Assembly: GCA_015501055.1 (NCBI GenBank)
Contig: JADNYV010000953.1
Location: 1-12,004, forward strand
Origin: Mucidula mucida
Taxonomy: Eukaryota; Basidiomycota; Agaricomycetes; Agaricales; Physalacriaceae
Direction: 5' to 3'
Length of the DNA: 12,004 nucleotides
Part shown: positions 1 through 9,615 of the stretch, one piece after another
Layout of the letters: every line of letters starts with the position of its first letter
Position numbering within the stretch: the first letter of the stretch is position 1
Notes under the pieces: model-generated
What the model was told of the DNA's origin: nothing
Database searches by the model: none
The model's input: the letters and a program-made list of their open reading frames with translations, nothing else
Position numbers and translations under genes: made by a program

Positions 1-408
1 ACAACGTGACGCGCTATGTTTACAATTGTGCGCAAATGTCTCGACGGCAGCACAAGTCTGCGAAGACACATGGTCCGGGCATTAAACACCGTGGCAAAGG
101 TCAAATGGACTCCTTCGACTGTGATGGTTGGCTTACTATATGGGCCTGTCCGGATACACCAAGTGTTTTCTTGCGCATCCGCCATCAGGTGCAGCATACA
201 CCATACTGCTGCATAGATGTTCCCGACGATGTGAAAGAGTACATACGGAGTAATCCAAGGCTATCAGGTTCCATTGCCGGAGAGAAGTCGTCGTCAAGTC
301 TCCAGCAGTACCAATGAGCCCAGGCCGTCGAAAACATGCCAAGCGGATGGCAGCAGCAGTAGCACTGTACCGGGTAACAGTCTTGATAGTGCCATAGAGA
401 TCGATTAA
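1..408 (+). pseudogene. Truncated Mutator-like (MULE) transposon protein remnant
   Basis: An open frame enters from the left edge at base 3 and stops at 315-317, giving about 104 residues with no proper start in the window. It has a Cys-rich, basic start (YVYNCAQ, then RRQHK), a DSFDCDGWL motif, an IRHQVQH histidine pair and a YCCIDVPDDVKEYIR block. From memory this resembles the N-terminal DNA-binding part of MULE-type proteins that are abundant in Agaricomycetes. There the IDVP block is normally followed by several hundred residues of transposase; here the likeness ends near base 255 and the frame closes. A second frame (+1 relative to the first) runs Ser/Pro-rich to a TAA at 406-408 and ends SLDSAIEID, which could be the original C-terminus left after an internal deletion. 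That link is inference. The family call is made by eye, without a search. Confidence 0.45.
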
Positions 409-1110
409 TAGATTATTTGCAAGTTTGCACCGGGCCCGACGATGGACAGAGGAAAGACATTCAAAGCAGAGTAAACAGCAAGTAAGGATTGAATTGTAAG
501 CATTAAATAATACAGAGGATATGATATGCCCGTGTGGTCACAGCGGCGGGGAGGCGCGGAGGCGCGGCGACGATGACGGGAGGTGTGCAAGATGGATCGC
601 GACTTGGACGGATTTAGCTGACCGGCGGCAAATGCCGGAGATCACGTGGGGTGTAATGCTGGTGGGTGGATAACGTTTATTGACAAGGAGTAGAGGACCG
701 ATATTACTACCACCGTCACCACTGCTGGTGAAGTCGCATAGAGAGAACAATGAGATCAGAGAGCCTACAGTAGAATAGAGCGGAAGAGAGCGGAAGAAAA
801 TATTAGGATACTGGGGGGCAGGAACATTGCAAGTGATGAGAGAGAACCTTTGTATGGCGTCCGTGACTATAATAACTGCCAAGTTACTGGGACGCTCCCA
901 GCCCGGCTCCAACATGAAATGGTTGGTGACGCTATACTCAGTAATCGCGCACCCGATGTCGGAAGAAAATTCATACATGAAGATTCATAAGTGTATTTAT
1001 ACAGTACATAAAATCGTAAAAAAGAGACGGCGCAGAATTACAGCAGTAGTAGTTCAACAAAGTGAGACAAAGAATCCTATATCGACGCCACCCTTCATCT
1101 TGTCCATTGC
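409..1110. other. Gene-free stretch, 3' flank of the FunK1 gene
   Basis: No coding region is supported here. Open frames at 538-978 (minus) and 827-1183 (plus) show no domain, no signal peptide and no plausible splice structure, and the second overlaps the real end of the kinase gene. The part nearest 1110 should hold the 3' untranslated region of the minus-strand kinase. An AT-rich TATAAATAC element on the minus strand around 991-1001 could belong to its polyadenylation region, but no perfect AATAAA was found. A G+C-rich patch lies around 541-580. Confidence 0.5.
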
Positions 1111-4100
1111 TCAAGATTTCTTGCTCACCGCGCTCTTCGAGACCCGTTTAGTACCTGCCACAGGTCTTTCCCCTCGAAGCTGACGAGAGGAACCAGCAGC
1201 GGCGGGCTGACCAGATGTACCCGCCGCGGAAGTACCAGCCTGACCAGACGATGATCCCGACCCAGAAGGAGCACGTGCCTTCGCCGGCGCTTGCTTCGTC
1301 TTCCGCGCAGGTGCTTTAAGCCCTTTCGTAGCATCGGATGAAGCTGCACTCTCAAGCCTAGTTGACCGTCTAAGCGGCTGGGCCGCTGGAGCAGTAGCGC
1401 GCTTAGGCCTTTTGGCGGCCTGCACGGCGGCGTCTTCAGCGGACCGTTTCCCAGGTCGCGATGGCTGAGCGTCCGTGTCGGTCTTGGGCTTCTTCTTCTG
1501 CGCCTCGTCAACGGAAACGTCGGCATGGCGTTTGCGAGATCGTGATGGGCCACTGTCTGGGTTCGGCGCGACCTGGTCTTTGGTTTCGTGTTCGATAGGG
1601 GGTGAAGGAGGGCCCGGTTCGTTCGATGCCTTCTTGAGCTCGTCAGCTGCACAATATCCCACCCCGGCCATGCCGCGGTGCATTTCCATGAATATGTCGT
1701 GAATCTGGCGATAAAACTCGTGTTTGAAGTGGGCGGGGTCCCAGTACGGAGTAGCCTGGTCGACACACGGCACTGTGTTCTCGACCACTTTGTAGCAGTT
1801 CCGCACAAGGTATACAAAGGCGGACATGACTGCGCACAAAGGCAATGCATTTGCCTTTTTGTAAAATGCAACCAGCACTTTCTGCGCTTTTTTAAAGGCA
1901 GGCATCTTGGCTTGTTTGATGTCTCGAACGAAATTGTGGCGCTCCAGAGAGCCTTTGAGGGAGCCATCAAAGAGATCGTCGTACAGTACAAGGACCGCTC
2001 CGTGTTTTTCGACGACATCTGGGGCATCTGCGTGAAGGCAATCAGGGACCGTGGTGAGGAGGTGCGAGAGAAGGATCCATAAGACAGATTCCAGATCGTG
2101 CAGGAAGTTGAATTGAAACCACGATTTTTTCCCCTGCGGCTTGTGTGCCGTGGTATGAACATCCTTCCAAGACTTTCCCTTCTTGGCGGCCGAATCCGGT
2201 GGGAAGCAATGCTCCATGGCCTGATATTCGACGGCCATGAATCCGGGAGTGCCCTGGAAACGACTCAATCCAAAAAGTCCAAAAGCAGCGAACACGACTT
2301 ACAGTAAGGGGAAGAATAGACTGGCATTGAGAGTCGTAGCGGCGTGCATACTCCAGATCAGAAATCTTGATGTGGCGTTCCTCCATATACATCAGGCAAT
2401 TACCAGGACTGATATCCCGATGAATGAACCCGGCCAAACGCATATAATCGAGACCTGCGGGCATATGAGAACGAACACTTTGGCATAGTTTTTGACGTAC
2501 CATAAACAAGTTGAGCTAATCCCAGTGCGAAATCACCATAATTCTTCATGGTGTATAAGGTTTGACATTCCTCCGCGAAAACAATCCTCCGATGGGTCCG
2601 CCGAGTATGTGGGTAGACAGGCGAGCCCTTGGCAAGAGGTGCTGTAGCCTGAGGTTTCGCTGATGCCTTGCGTACGCCGGTAGCAGCGGCAGCCTTTCCC
2701 TTTCCCTTTGCCTTCGCCTTCGCCTCTGCCGTTTTCCCGCGGCTGCCTTTGACGGTGGCTTCCTTGGCAGGAGCGTTCTGGGGTAGCGGAGTGTAGCAGT
2801 ACTCGACTGCACCGTCTGGGGGTGCGAGGGTGGTGTCATCCTGGTCATTGACCTGGACAGCGATATCTTTCACAATGGTCATGAAGTACTGCTTAGCATC
2901 CTCGGCCATGGGTACGCCTGGAGGGCTAGTCGGAGGGCGCTGATCCACCGAAACGCCAATTTTGTCCAAATCCTCGAGCGCTTTGAAAATCTCGTTTTGA
3001 ATGTCCTCTTCCGATTTAGCATCGACATAAAGCCAAACGTCCTTCAAAACCTCGGTTTTACCGAGAGGCTGATTGTAAGCGTCCAGCTCTTGCACCGCCC
3101 ATACCCTTGTTGCGCGGGTTATGATGTCCAGTGCACTCGATTCATCGATGCAGCGGACGGTCTGGTAAACCTTGTCGCCGACGGTGAATCGGTACTGAAC
3201 GTCGTCTTTTGCATCCCGAAGTCGGGTAACCGTCGGATCGTAACCAAGTCCCTCAAGCGTAGCGAACGTCATGAAAATGATGAATCTGATGAAATCCATC
3301 GGGTTCTAAGAGCAGCGATGAGACAGTGCCGACAATTTTGATGTAAAACGACCTACCTCGTGGTAATTGAAGTCTTCAGATACGGCGATGTGCGATCTAG
3401 AAAAGTACCAAAACCGCATCATGTTGCCCTCGACGGTGAAGGACAACACATATCGGCGGCATGGATCATTATAGAGAATGTGGCTGACGGCATTGACGAT
3501 TTGATCCTCGTTCTAGCAACGATTTAGAAATGAAGGATAAAAATCTAGGTCGAGAACTCACCGTTCCTCTATCCTTCACGTCAAGTTTGGCCTCCATGCC
3601 GCCCCCGACGTCACAAGTTCTGACATTCTCGTCATCAACTTCACCCCCGCCGTCGCTCGACTCCATCAAAATAAAGCGTCCATCGGTCCTCATGGACCCT
3701 CCGCGCACCTCCGATTTCGTTTCAAGGTTCGGGCGGCAGACAAAGCGGGTTGTGCGCTTGGGCACTTGCGCCGCGCCCTTCTCCTTGTTCCAAGTCATGC
3801 AGAGGTCGTGAATCTTCTCCGCAATACGCTCCAAGCCTTTGTAAGTAGCATCCTCCTTGACCCCCGTCTTGACTTGTGTACGGGCCCAGCCAGAATTGTT
3901 CAGATAGTGGCCCCTCTTTAATCCTTTCACTACCCAGGAGATCAGGCCATCGGTTTCGGCGCGAGATGGGAGGATATCTGTGAGGTAGGTAGCGAAGTAG
4001 GCGTCGACGGGGACCTGAACGGTGTGACCCGTGGTGGAAGCCCTCAAGGCGGCGCGCTGCTCGCGAAGGGAGAGGGTGTCGGCATCGTCCATGGTCATCG

Positions 4101-4194
4101 GTTTGAAGAGTCGAGCAGTCAGTGGCCCGCGATCCTCTTCACCGGTCGGGTTACGAGGTGTCTGGTTAGGTGGTGTCTGAGTAGCAGTCTCCAT
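1111..4194 (-). CDS. FunK1-type fungal protein kinase, 962 aa, five exons
   Basis: Predicted Ser/Thr protein kinase of the FunK1 family; substrates are unknown. Exons on the minus strand: 4194-3562, 3512-3357, 3305-2501, 2454-2303, 2253-1111, with introns of 49, 51, 46 and 49 nt. All have GT-AG ends, and the joined frame is open to a TGA at 1113-1111. Residues 1-150 form a helical N-terminal region. The N-lobe follows, with EVLKDVW carrying the likely ATP-binding Lys351 and a probable C-helix at 362-376. An Ala/Lys-rich insert spans about 440-490. The catalytic loop HRDISPGN is at 543-550 (Asp545, Asn550). The metal-binding position reads SDLEYA (Asp564) rather than DFG, as FunK1 proteins often vary here. 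GTPGFMAVEY (583-592) stands for the APE segment, and HDLESVLWIL (634-643) is the FunK1 signature. Residues about 800-962 are a basic, disordered tail with KRPKR and KKKPK clusters, suggesting nuclear import. The ATG at 4194 sits in CCATGG; the open frame upstream begins only with GTG. All key residues are present, so it looks functional. Confidence 0.93.
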
Positions 4195-4237
4195 GGTAAG
4201 AATGAGTGTTGGTGAACAATGAAAGAGGAAACTCACG

Positions 4238-4244
4238 TTTTATA
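4238..4244 (-). promoter_or_regulatory. TATA box of the FunK1 kinase gene
   Basis: On the minus strand this reads TATAAAA, 44-50 nt upstream of the kinase ATG at 4194. The distance fits a short 5' untranslated region of about 15-25 nt. That supports the ATG at 4194 as the start. Confidence 0.5.
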
Positions 4245-6043
4245 GTCGTAGGCGCGCTCGCCTTTGTTCGCGTCGTGACTGCAATTACCAAGTTCGGATG
4301 TGTTTGGTCAAGTTGATCGAACAATGTTAGGAGCCACATGATGCTTTAACTCCATTTGGACTCCGCTAACAATGACAGTCCACAGTTGGTCCACAGTCTA
4401 CTAACTGCGCCCGATATGTATCCCCATTATTCACAATGGGCCTATCAGATGGAAGGCGACTCTGACTTGTTTGCCTCGCCGCCAAATCGTGTCGCCGAGC
4501 ACGGCCTCTCCATCCACTGTCGAGCACACGCCACGTTCTGTTTGTTCATCTGCGCCCATAACCCTGTACAATGTCACTGTCTCTCGCGCCTCTGTTTCAA
4601 CACATTCAGGTCTTCCACAAATTACTGTGCGACGGTTAATGTCTTCAAGAAATTTGAACATGAGCTTCAACTTCCATACTACTTATCTGTCTAATCGTGA
4701 CGTTAAACACTCGTACTTCGCATCAGCCATTGTTCGCCCGATTTTGCCTGCTATCCCATTGCTTGCCTGATTTTGACATGTTGTCCCAAGTTGGCAGAGC
4801 GCCTCTGGGTTGGGACTCGCCCGTCACCCGTGCCACCGGCGTCGGTGTCCCCTTCATTCATGGACGAAAGAAATCAAAGTTAGCGCAGTGCACTTGGTGT
4901 CCGCTGCGGGGATTGAGAACGTTAGATAAATCGCGATAACTCTTCAGTCCCCCCCCCCTCTATGAACTTGGCAGACTTTTTGCGTACCCGAAGATGCAGC
5001 CATTGTCAACGGTCGCCCAGGGGATCCGCGCCATTTTCATGATCAGCGCTGCTTTGTACTATCAATACATTCTCTCAGATTGCCTGCACGATATTCCTGG
5101 ATCCCCGATAAAATTGACCACCAGAGAGCCAGAGCATCACCGACAGAAGGCGCTCTCTCTCCCTATCTGCCAGCCGCCTCATAATCTCCTCCTCGAATAA
5201 AGCCAAATTGGCCTTCCTACTTTTATCCGTGCGTATCAAGGCTTTGGTGCGCTCCGACGTCATATCCCGTGTCCCCTTGCCATGTTTATCGGTCATAGCA
5301 TTTCCCTTGTCACTTCTCGGCGTACTCCCACAACACGGCTAGTTCGAAGATAAGCCTCATCGATTCCCGCCCCTCTCTGAATGTCAGAACGAGAAGGGTG
5401 ATCTTTGACCGCGTCCTGGGTCAGACCTTCTCCCCGTTCGCACTTAAACACCAGGAGCTCGTTTGCGCAACCCATGATACGATGCTTCGATGCATCGCTG
5501 AGGATATCTCAGCAAGTTCATAGCGGGGACTGGTGGTGTCCTTTCTAAAAACTCGACATCGCCACACTTCTACACTCAGACTTAGCAGCGGATGAAGTAA
5601 CACAATCCCTCCCCGAATGTTCAACGAAGACTCGCCACACTTACACGTAAACATGAAAGGTGTGACGAGACGAATCTACCCTCACCACCAACACATTGTA
5701 AAACAATCGATATTCATCAACTCCCCAATGCCTATATATCCACAGAAAAACAGAACTCGCTAAGGAGAATATTAAGTAATGAAGGAAACAGTCGTCAAGT
5801 TTTCGTAACAGGTGTGCGTGCGGATAGCGGATGGGAAAGCAGGCAAGAGAGCTCGGGTGGGAAAAAGGAGGAAGAGACTAATGGTACGGTAAGGGTAAAA
5901 TGTGTAGATCCAAGTGGGTAGCAGTATATGAAAAAAATATCATTTGGAAATCCCATGAAAGCAGGAATGAGGGTGAGTGTTGGGATGCTAGAGAGTATGA
6001 GGAAAATGTATAGGAGCGGAAAATGGCACGGCTTGTTTTTGGC
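4245..6043. other. 1.8 kb intergenic region with no recognisable gene
   Basis: This stretch separates the kinase promoter from the end of the Rrm4-like gene. Several short open frames exist. On the minus strand, 4670-4431 (79 codons), 5475-5293 and 5296-5075 have fairly balanced composition, but none has a recognisable motif, and no set of GT-AG introns joins them into a longer product. A run of ten C residues lies at 4949-4958. The part next to 6043 (roughly 5750-6043) is AT-rich and should contain the 3' untranslated region of the Rrm4-like gene. A decayed gene or a lineage-specific gene in 4430-5480 cannot be ruled out. Confidence 0.5.
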
Positions 6044-8845
6044 TTATTTGGGCACGACCAACGCCTGCGCCTTGTCCTTGAGCACAGCAGGGTAGCTGTT
6101 CATCAGATGTGCCAGCGCACGGAGATCTTCTTGGTCGAGCAGCGCGACAGTGATCTTGGGCTGGAAACGAAAGTCAGAAACTGCAAACGGATTAACGACA
6201 GTGGGTGACGCACAGCTCCTTTGATCCCAAACGACTTGACCACTTTGAATCTGATGTAGAGAGTCAATATCACCATCTCAACTAAACGACGAACACCTAC
6301 AGTTTCTCGCCAAGTTGTTGCTTTTGAACGGATGAAGGCTTATCAAGAAGTCCGTCAATGAACTCGTCCGTCGCCTGCTGTACTAGAGGGTCAGCCTTGG
6401 AGACCGGGATACTCGCTGTGGGACTCGACACAATCCGAATGATCTCAGCTGCAGGAAGCTTGGCGAGCCCAGCGATGGTATGAGTCGGGCCAGCGGGAGT
6501 ACTGGGCATAGGTGACGACGTCGCCGACGGCCCCCTCGACGAAAGATCAGGCGTCACAGGCGAGTCCTGAACCTTCGCTGCAGTCCTCTTCGACTGCGGC
6601 GTAACAGGCAATTTTTGCGTCACATTCGCGGCGTCTTCGTCCTCTTCGCTCTCCAGCACCAACTTTGCATCATCAAGCTTGGCACGAAGAACCTCCACGT
6701 TGAATAGGCACATGGCGCGCTCGCGCTTGGGTAGACTCATCAACAGATCGGTGAGCTCGGATTGCCGGGTAGTCTCCAATTTCTTGACGGCGGCAATCAT
6801 CCGGTCTCTTTCGGACGTAGGCGGAACAGAGCCAGAGGGTGATGACGTTCTAGGTGGCGTTGATATCGAGCCATTACCAGAGATGGGAGTGGAGGGATAT
6901 TCGGGTGCGCTGGCGGTGGCGGCGAGATTATTAGGATCCGAACTTGAATCGCGCGACCCAGGATCGGATGGCGATCGCGACTTGGGAGGAGATGCAATAT
7001 TCAGAGAGACCTTCAAGGTCTCGACCTTGTCAGCCAACTTGACAGGGTCTTCAATGCATGCTACCACATCACTCAGAGAAATGCCAACGAGGGCGTCTAC
7101 GAGGGTATCAATGTTGGCGGGATCCACCGCTCCCATCGCCTTGACCCGGCGGCTGAGATCACCCGTCAATACCTCTTTGCGTACAACTGGGGTAAGGCTC
7201 GATAGGTCATCATAACGCATGGAGAAATTGAGGGTGCCGTTGAGAGCAGCCTAACTGAGATGAGACAGACTATGACATTCATGAACATGGAGCTCACGTT
7301 ATAGTAGCTTCCACTACCACGGCGTCCGCGCTCTTTCTCGTGGGGAGATCCCAGAGTGACGGAGCGTTGTCGAGGGCTGCCCCAACCTCCCATGCTCTCT
7401 CCACCTTCACTGAGAGTAGGACTGGTCGCGCCGCTAGAGCTCCTCGGATGTCCGTTGTGTCCGCTAAATCGTTGAGCCAACTTCTCCTGGCGGAGTTGCC
7501 TGGGTTCATGTAATCTGACTATGATCTGTTTAGACCCCAACTGTACGCCATTCATCGCATGCAGGGCGGCAGCAGCTGTATTCGCTATCATGAGCAGACG
7601 GAAAAATGGCGTTGAAGAGAGTGAAATGACCTTGATCTGGGGCTTGATAAGAAACGAAACCAAAGCCGCGACTTTCACCATTCTCGTTCCGCATTACACG
7701 AGCACTGTATCGGCTGAGATATTGCGGGGCGAAGGGTTTAGAAAGACATACCTGACGATTTGTCCATACTAATGAACGATTAGATCGGTTCGCGTGGATA
7801 AAAGCGCGGAACTCACGTGTCGGAAATGGGAAAACAAGATATTTGAATCAATGTCGGAATCAAGGTTCTAAGGAGAGTTAGAATATAGTGTAGAGAGCGG
7901 ATAGTCGCGTACTTTGCAGAATAGATTACAAGGATCAATGAGACCGCTGTGGCTAGTCGATCCTGGACCGCTAAGAGGAGCTAGCTGCACCTGCTGACCA
8001 GGACCGTGGACGAAGGGGACAGGGGCAGGAGGGCTCCGCGGACTGTACGATTGACGCTGTGGGGGTGTCGGTGGTGAATATTGCTGTCAAGTTGATGAGT
8101 GCCGTTCTTGCAAAAAGTAGACAAAGACCGACTTGATTCGTGTATTGGAATACGTTTCCCGAGGGCACAAAAGCGGGTGCAGTGACATTGAATTCTGCGC
8201 CACTGGTCCGTCTCTGCTGGTATACTTGAACAGCAATGTTCTGGCCGTCTACTTCAGCACAGTGCATGGCCTCTTCTGCCATTCTGGCATCGTCCTCGTT
8301 CCAGAACTCGACCATGCCAGTGTCTGGACCGAATTGGGTGTGCGCGCGGACCGAGGCGAGTGCGCCAAACGGCCGAAAGAGGTCGTAGAGCTGGGAATCC
8401 GTGAAACCAGGCGGCATATGCTTAACTAAGCGCGGCAGTGCCGACGGCGGGGGCAGAGGAGTCGGGAAATCGGTGGTGGCCGGGTACGGGGAAAGGGCAA
8501 GGGGTACTGAAGTCTGCAGACCGGGGATTGGACGTGATTGGAGGGTGGCGAGGGCTTTCTCGGCTGGATTAGGACGATATGAGCATCTTTCTGTGCATTC
8601 CGAGGCAGGAAATCGCGCGCACCTTTGTCCAAAAACTTGAACTCGATGGTTCCTGCAAGGACACTGGCACCGCTGTCGCGGACGATCTTGGGCCTAAATG
8701 GACCGCATGTCACAAAGGCCTGCGCGAGGTTCTCATCGGTGACATAGGCGGGCAGATTCGAAATGTAAAGCAGCGGTTCGTGTAGGTATGGATGGTGGGC
8801 AGCCCCGCCGTCCTGCTGCTGCGTGTATTGTGGATCCATGGCCAT
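6044..8845 (-). CDS. rrm4: Rrm4-like endosomal mRNA transporter, three RRM and three MLLE domains, 782 aa
   Basis: RNA-binding protein matching Ustilago maydis Rrm4, which binds mRNAs and rides on early endosomes along microtubules, attached through its MLLE domains to the PAM2-like motifs of Upa1. Exons (minus): 8845-8623, 8563-8133, 8083-7913, 7867-7817, 7768-7752, 7704-7631, 7575-7298, 7250-6301, 6250-6214, 6160-6044. The nine introns are 45-59 nt and the spliced frame is open to a TAA. RRM1 is at about 24-100 (RNP2 LLYISNLP, RNP1-like GTIEFKFL). RRM2 is at about 117-190. RRM3 is at about 269-350 (RNP2 CNLFCKNL, RNP1 RGFGFVSY at 310-317). A Ser/Gly-rich linker follows. MLLE-like domains lie at about 430-500, 560-615 and 710-780; the last, with QLGEKLF and KITVALLD, is closest to the PABPC MLLE fold. 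The total is close to the roughly 790 residues I recall for U. maydis Rrm4. The second ATG (8839, GCCATGG) has better context than the first, which directly follows an in-frame TAA. Orthology is inferred from domain order. Confidence 0.9.
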
Positions 8846-9192
8846 TTATGTGGCGGAAAAGAGGGTAAATGCAGTGGACTTGGATGCACAATCAGCACAG
8901 GTCTGACTGCAGCAACGTCGTCGACGGCGACAAGACGAGGAATCAATCAGTGAGTGGTGTTCCACGAAAAAAGCCTGCTTAGGTAACCCCTTGCCATTCA
9001 CAGCCGTGCTCAAGTCAAAGATGTCTTTTATATTCATAGTGGTCGTATATCGTGCCAAATAATTCTAATTCCTCTTGTACAACATACAGTTTCCTTCCGA
9101 AAGGCCAGATTGCGCACTGAAGGAGAGTCAGATTTACTTCCTCAAGGTGATAGAAAGGCACTCACGCAGAATGACAGTAAATAATCCATAGG
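8846..9192. other. Promoter and 5' UTR of the Rrm4-like gene, 3' flank of the secreted-protein gene
   Basis: These 347 bases hold no gene of their own. The minus strand carries a TATAAAAG element at 9032-9025, about 180 nt before the Rrm4-like ATG. The far end (about 9060-9192) should be the 3' untranslated region of the small secreted-protein gene. It contains a consensus 49-nt intron on the minus strand (donor GTGAGT at 9165, acceptor CTTCAG ending at 9117). Confidence 0.5.
9025..9032 (-). promoter_or_regulatory. Candidate TATA box of the Rrm4-like gene
   Basis: The minus strand reads TATAAAAG about 180 nt upstream of the ATG at 8845, which would give a 5' untranslated region of roughly 150 nt. 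No better TATA-like element lies closer to the start. The assignment rests on position and motif only. Confidence 0.35.
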
Positions 9193-9549
9193 TTAAGATA
9201 GTAGCTTGTCCAGCCATTCACTGCGTGCAAAATGAGAACGGGATCAATGAACAGAAGCAACCCAGACATACAGGATGGGGACCGAAGCGGCGTGCCCTGT
9301 GGCGGCGCACTGTTTTGTGTTCGCGCGTTTGAGACGAAAACAAGACGTCTCTAAGCCATCTAACAAGCAGTCAGCATCGTGTATCACGCCGCACATGTTG
9401 CCAGACATACTCAAACTTGGCCCATACGCTGCCTCATTGTGTGTGGTAGCGGCAGTGGAGGAAACTGCTTCAGCAGATGTCACTGGCGCAGCAGACGCTC
9501 CAAGAACCAGAATGAGAGCGAGGACAACAACACACAAGCGGTAGAACAT
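9193..9549 (-). CDS. Small secreted protein, about 101 aa, signal peptide
   Basis: No family recognised. The ATG at 9549 (AAGATGT, A at -3) opens an N-terminus typical of a secretory signal: MFYRLC, then a hydrophobic core VVVLALILVL and a GASA-AP cleavage region near residue 20. The mature part is Ser/Thr/Ala-rich up to about residue 45. After that come four cysteines (53, 61, 70, 81 in the simplest model) and a basic RLKR that could be a Kex2-type site. Exon 1 is 9549-9272. A 51-nt intron (9271-9221, GTATGT to GCAG) leads to a short exon ending EWLDKLLS and a TAA at 9195-9193. Retaining this intron gives a different tail, VPILYVWVASVH. A further in-frame 51-nt intron candidate (9410-9360) would remove two cysteines. 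The signal peptide is clear; the C-terminal structure is uncertain. A secreted effector-like or cell-surface role is inference only. Confidence 0.6.
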
Positions 9550-9606
9550 CTTGTTGGCTGAGTCGGAGGAGGAGATCGCTGTCGTCAAACCTATCAGCCT
9601 CGATCC

Positions 9607-9614
9607 TTATAAAG
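9607..9614 (-). promoter_or_regulatory. TATA box of the small secreted-protein gene
   Basis: The minus strand reads TTTATAAG, roughly 58-65 nt upstream of the ATG at 9549. That spacing suits a TATA promoter with a 5' untranslated region of about 30 nt. It supports this start over the overlapping longer frame that begins at 9832. Confidence 0.5.
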
Positions 9615-9615
9615 G

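Noticed and set aside
538..978. 146-codon minus-strand frame downstream of the kinase
   Set aside because: No recognisable feature and no promoter. It lies in the expected 3' region of the kinase gene.
1678..2082. 134-codon plus-strand frame across the kinase gene
   Set aside because: It is the antisense shadow of kinase exon 5, which has clear catalytic-domain motifs on the other strand.
4195..4236. Upstream extension of the FunK1 frame to 4236
   Set aside because: The codon at 4236 is GTG, not ATG, and lies next to the TATA box. The ATG at 4194 has a strong context.
4879..4935. tRNA-like A box (TTAGCGCAGTG)
   Set aside because: No B box follows at the right distance and no cloverleaf can be drawn.
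5075..5654. Three overlapping minus-strand frames that might form one gene
   Set aside because: The frames differ, no convincing donor/acceptor set joins them, and nothing in the translations is recognised. A decayed gene remains possible.
6679..7215. 178-codon plus-strand frame across the Rrm4-like gene
   Set aside because: It is the antisense shadow of exon 8, which encodes the MLLE region.
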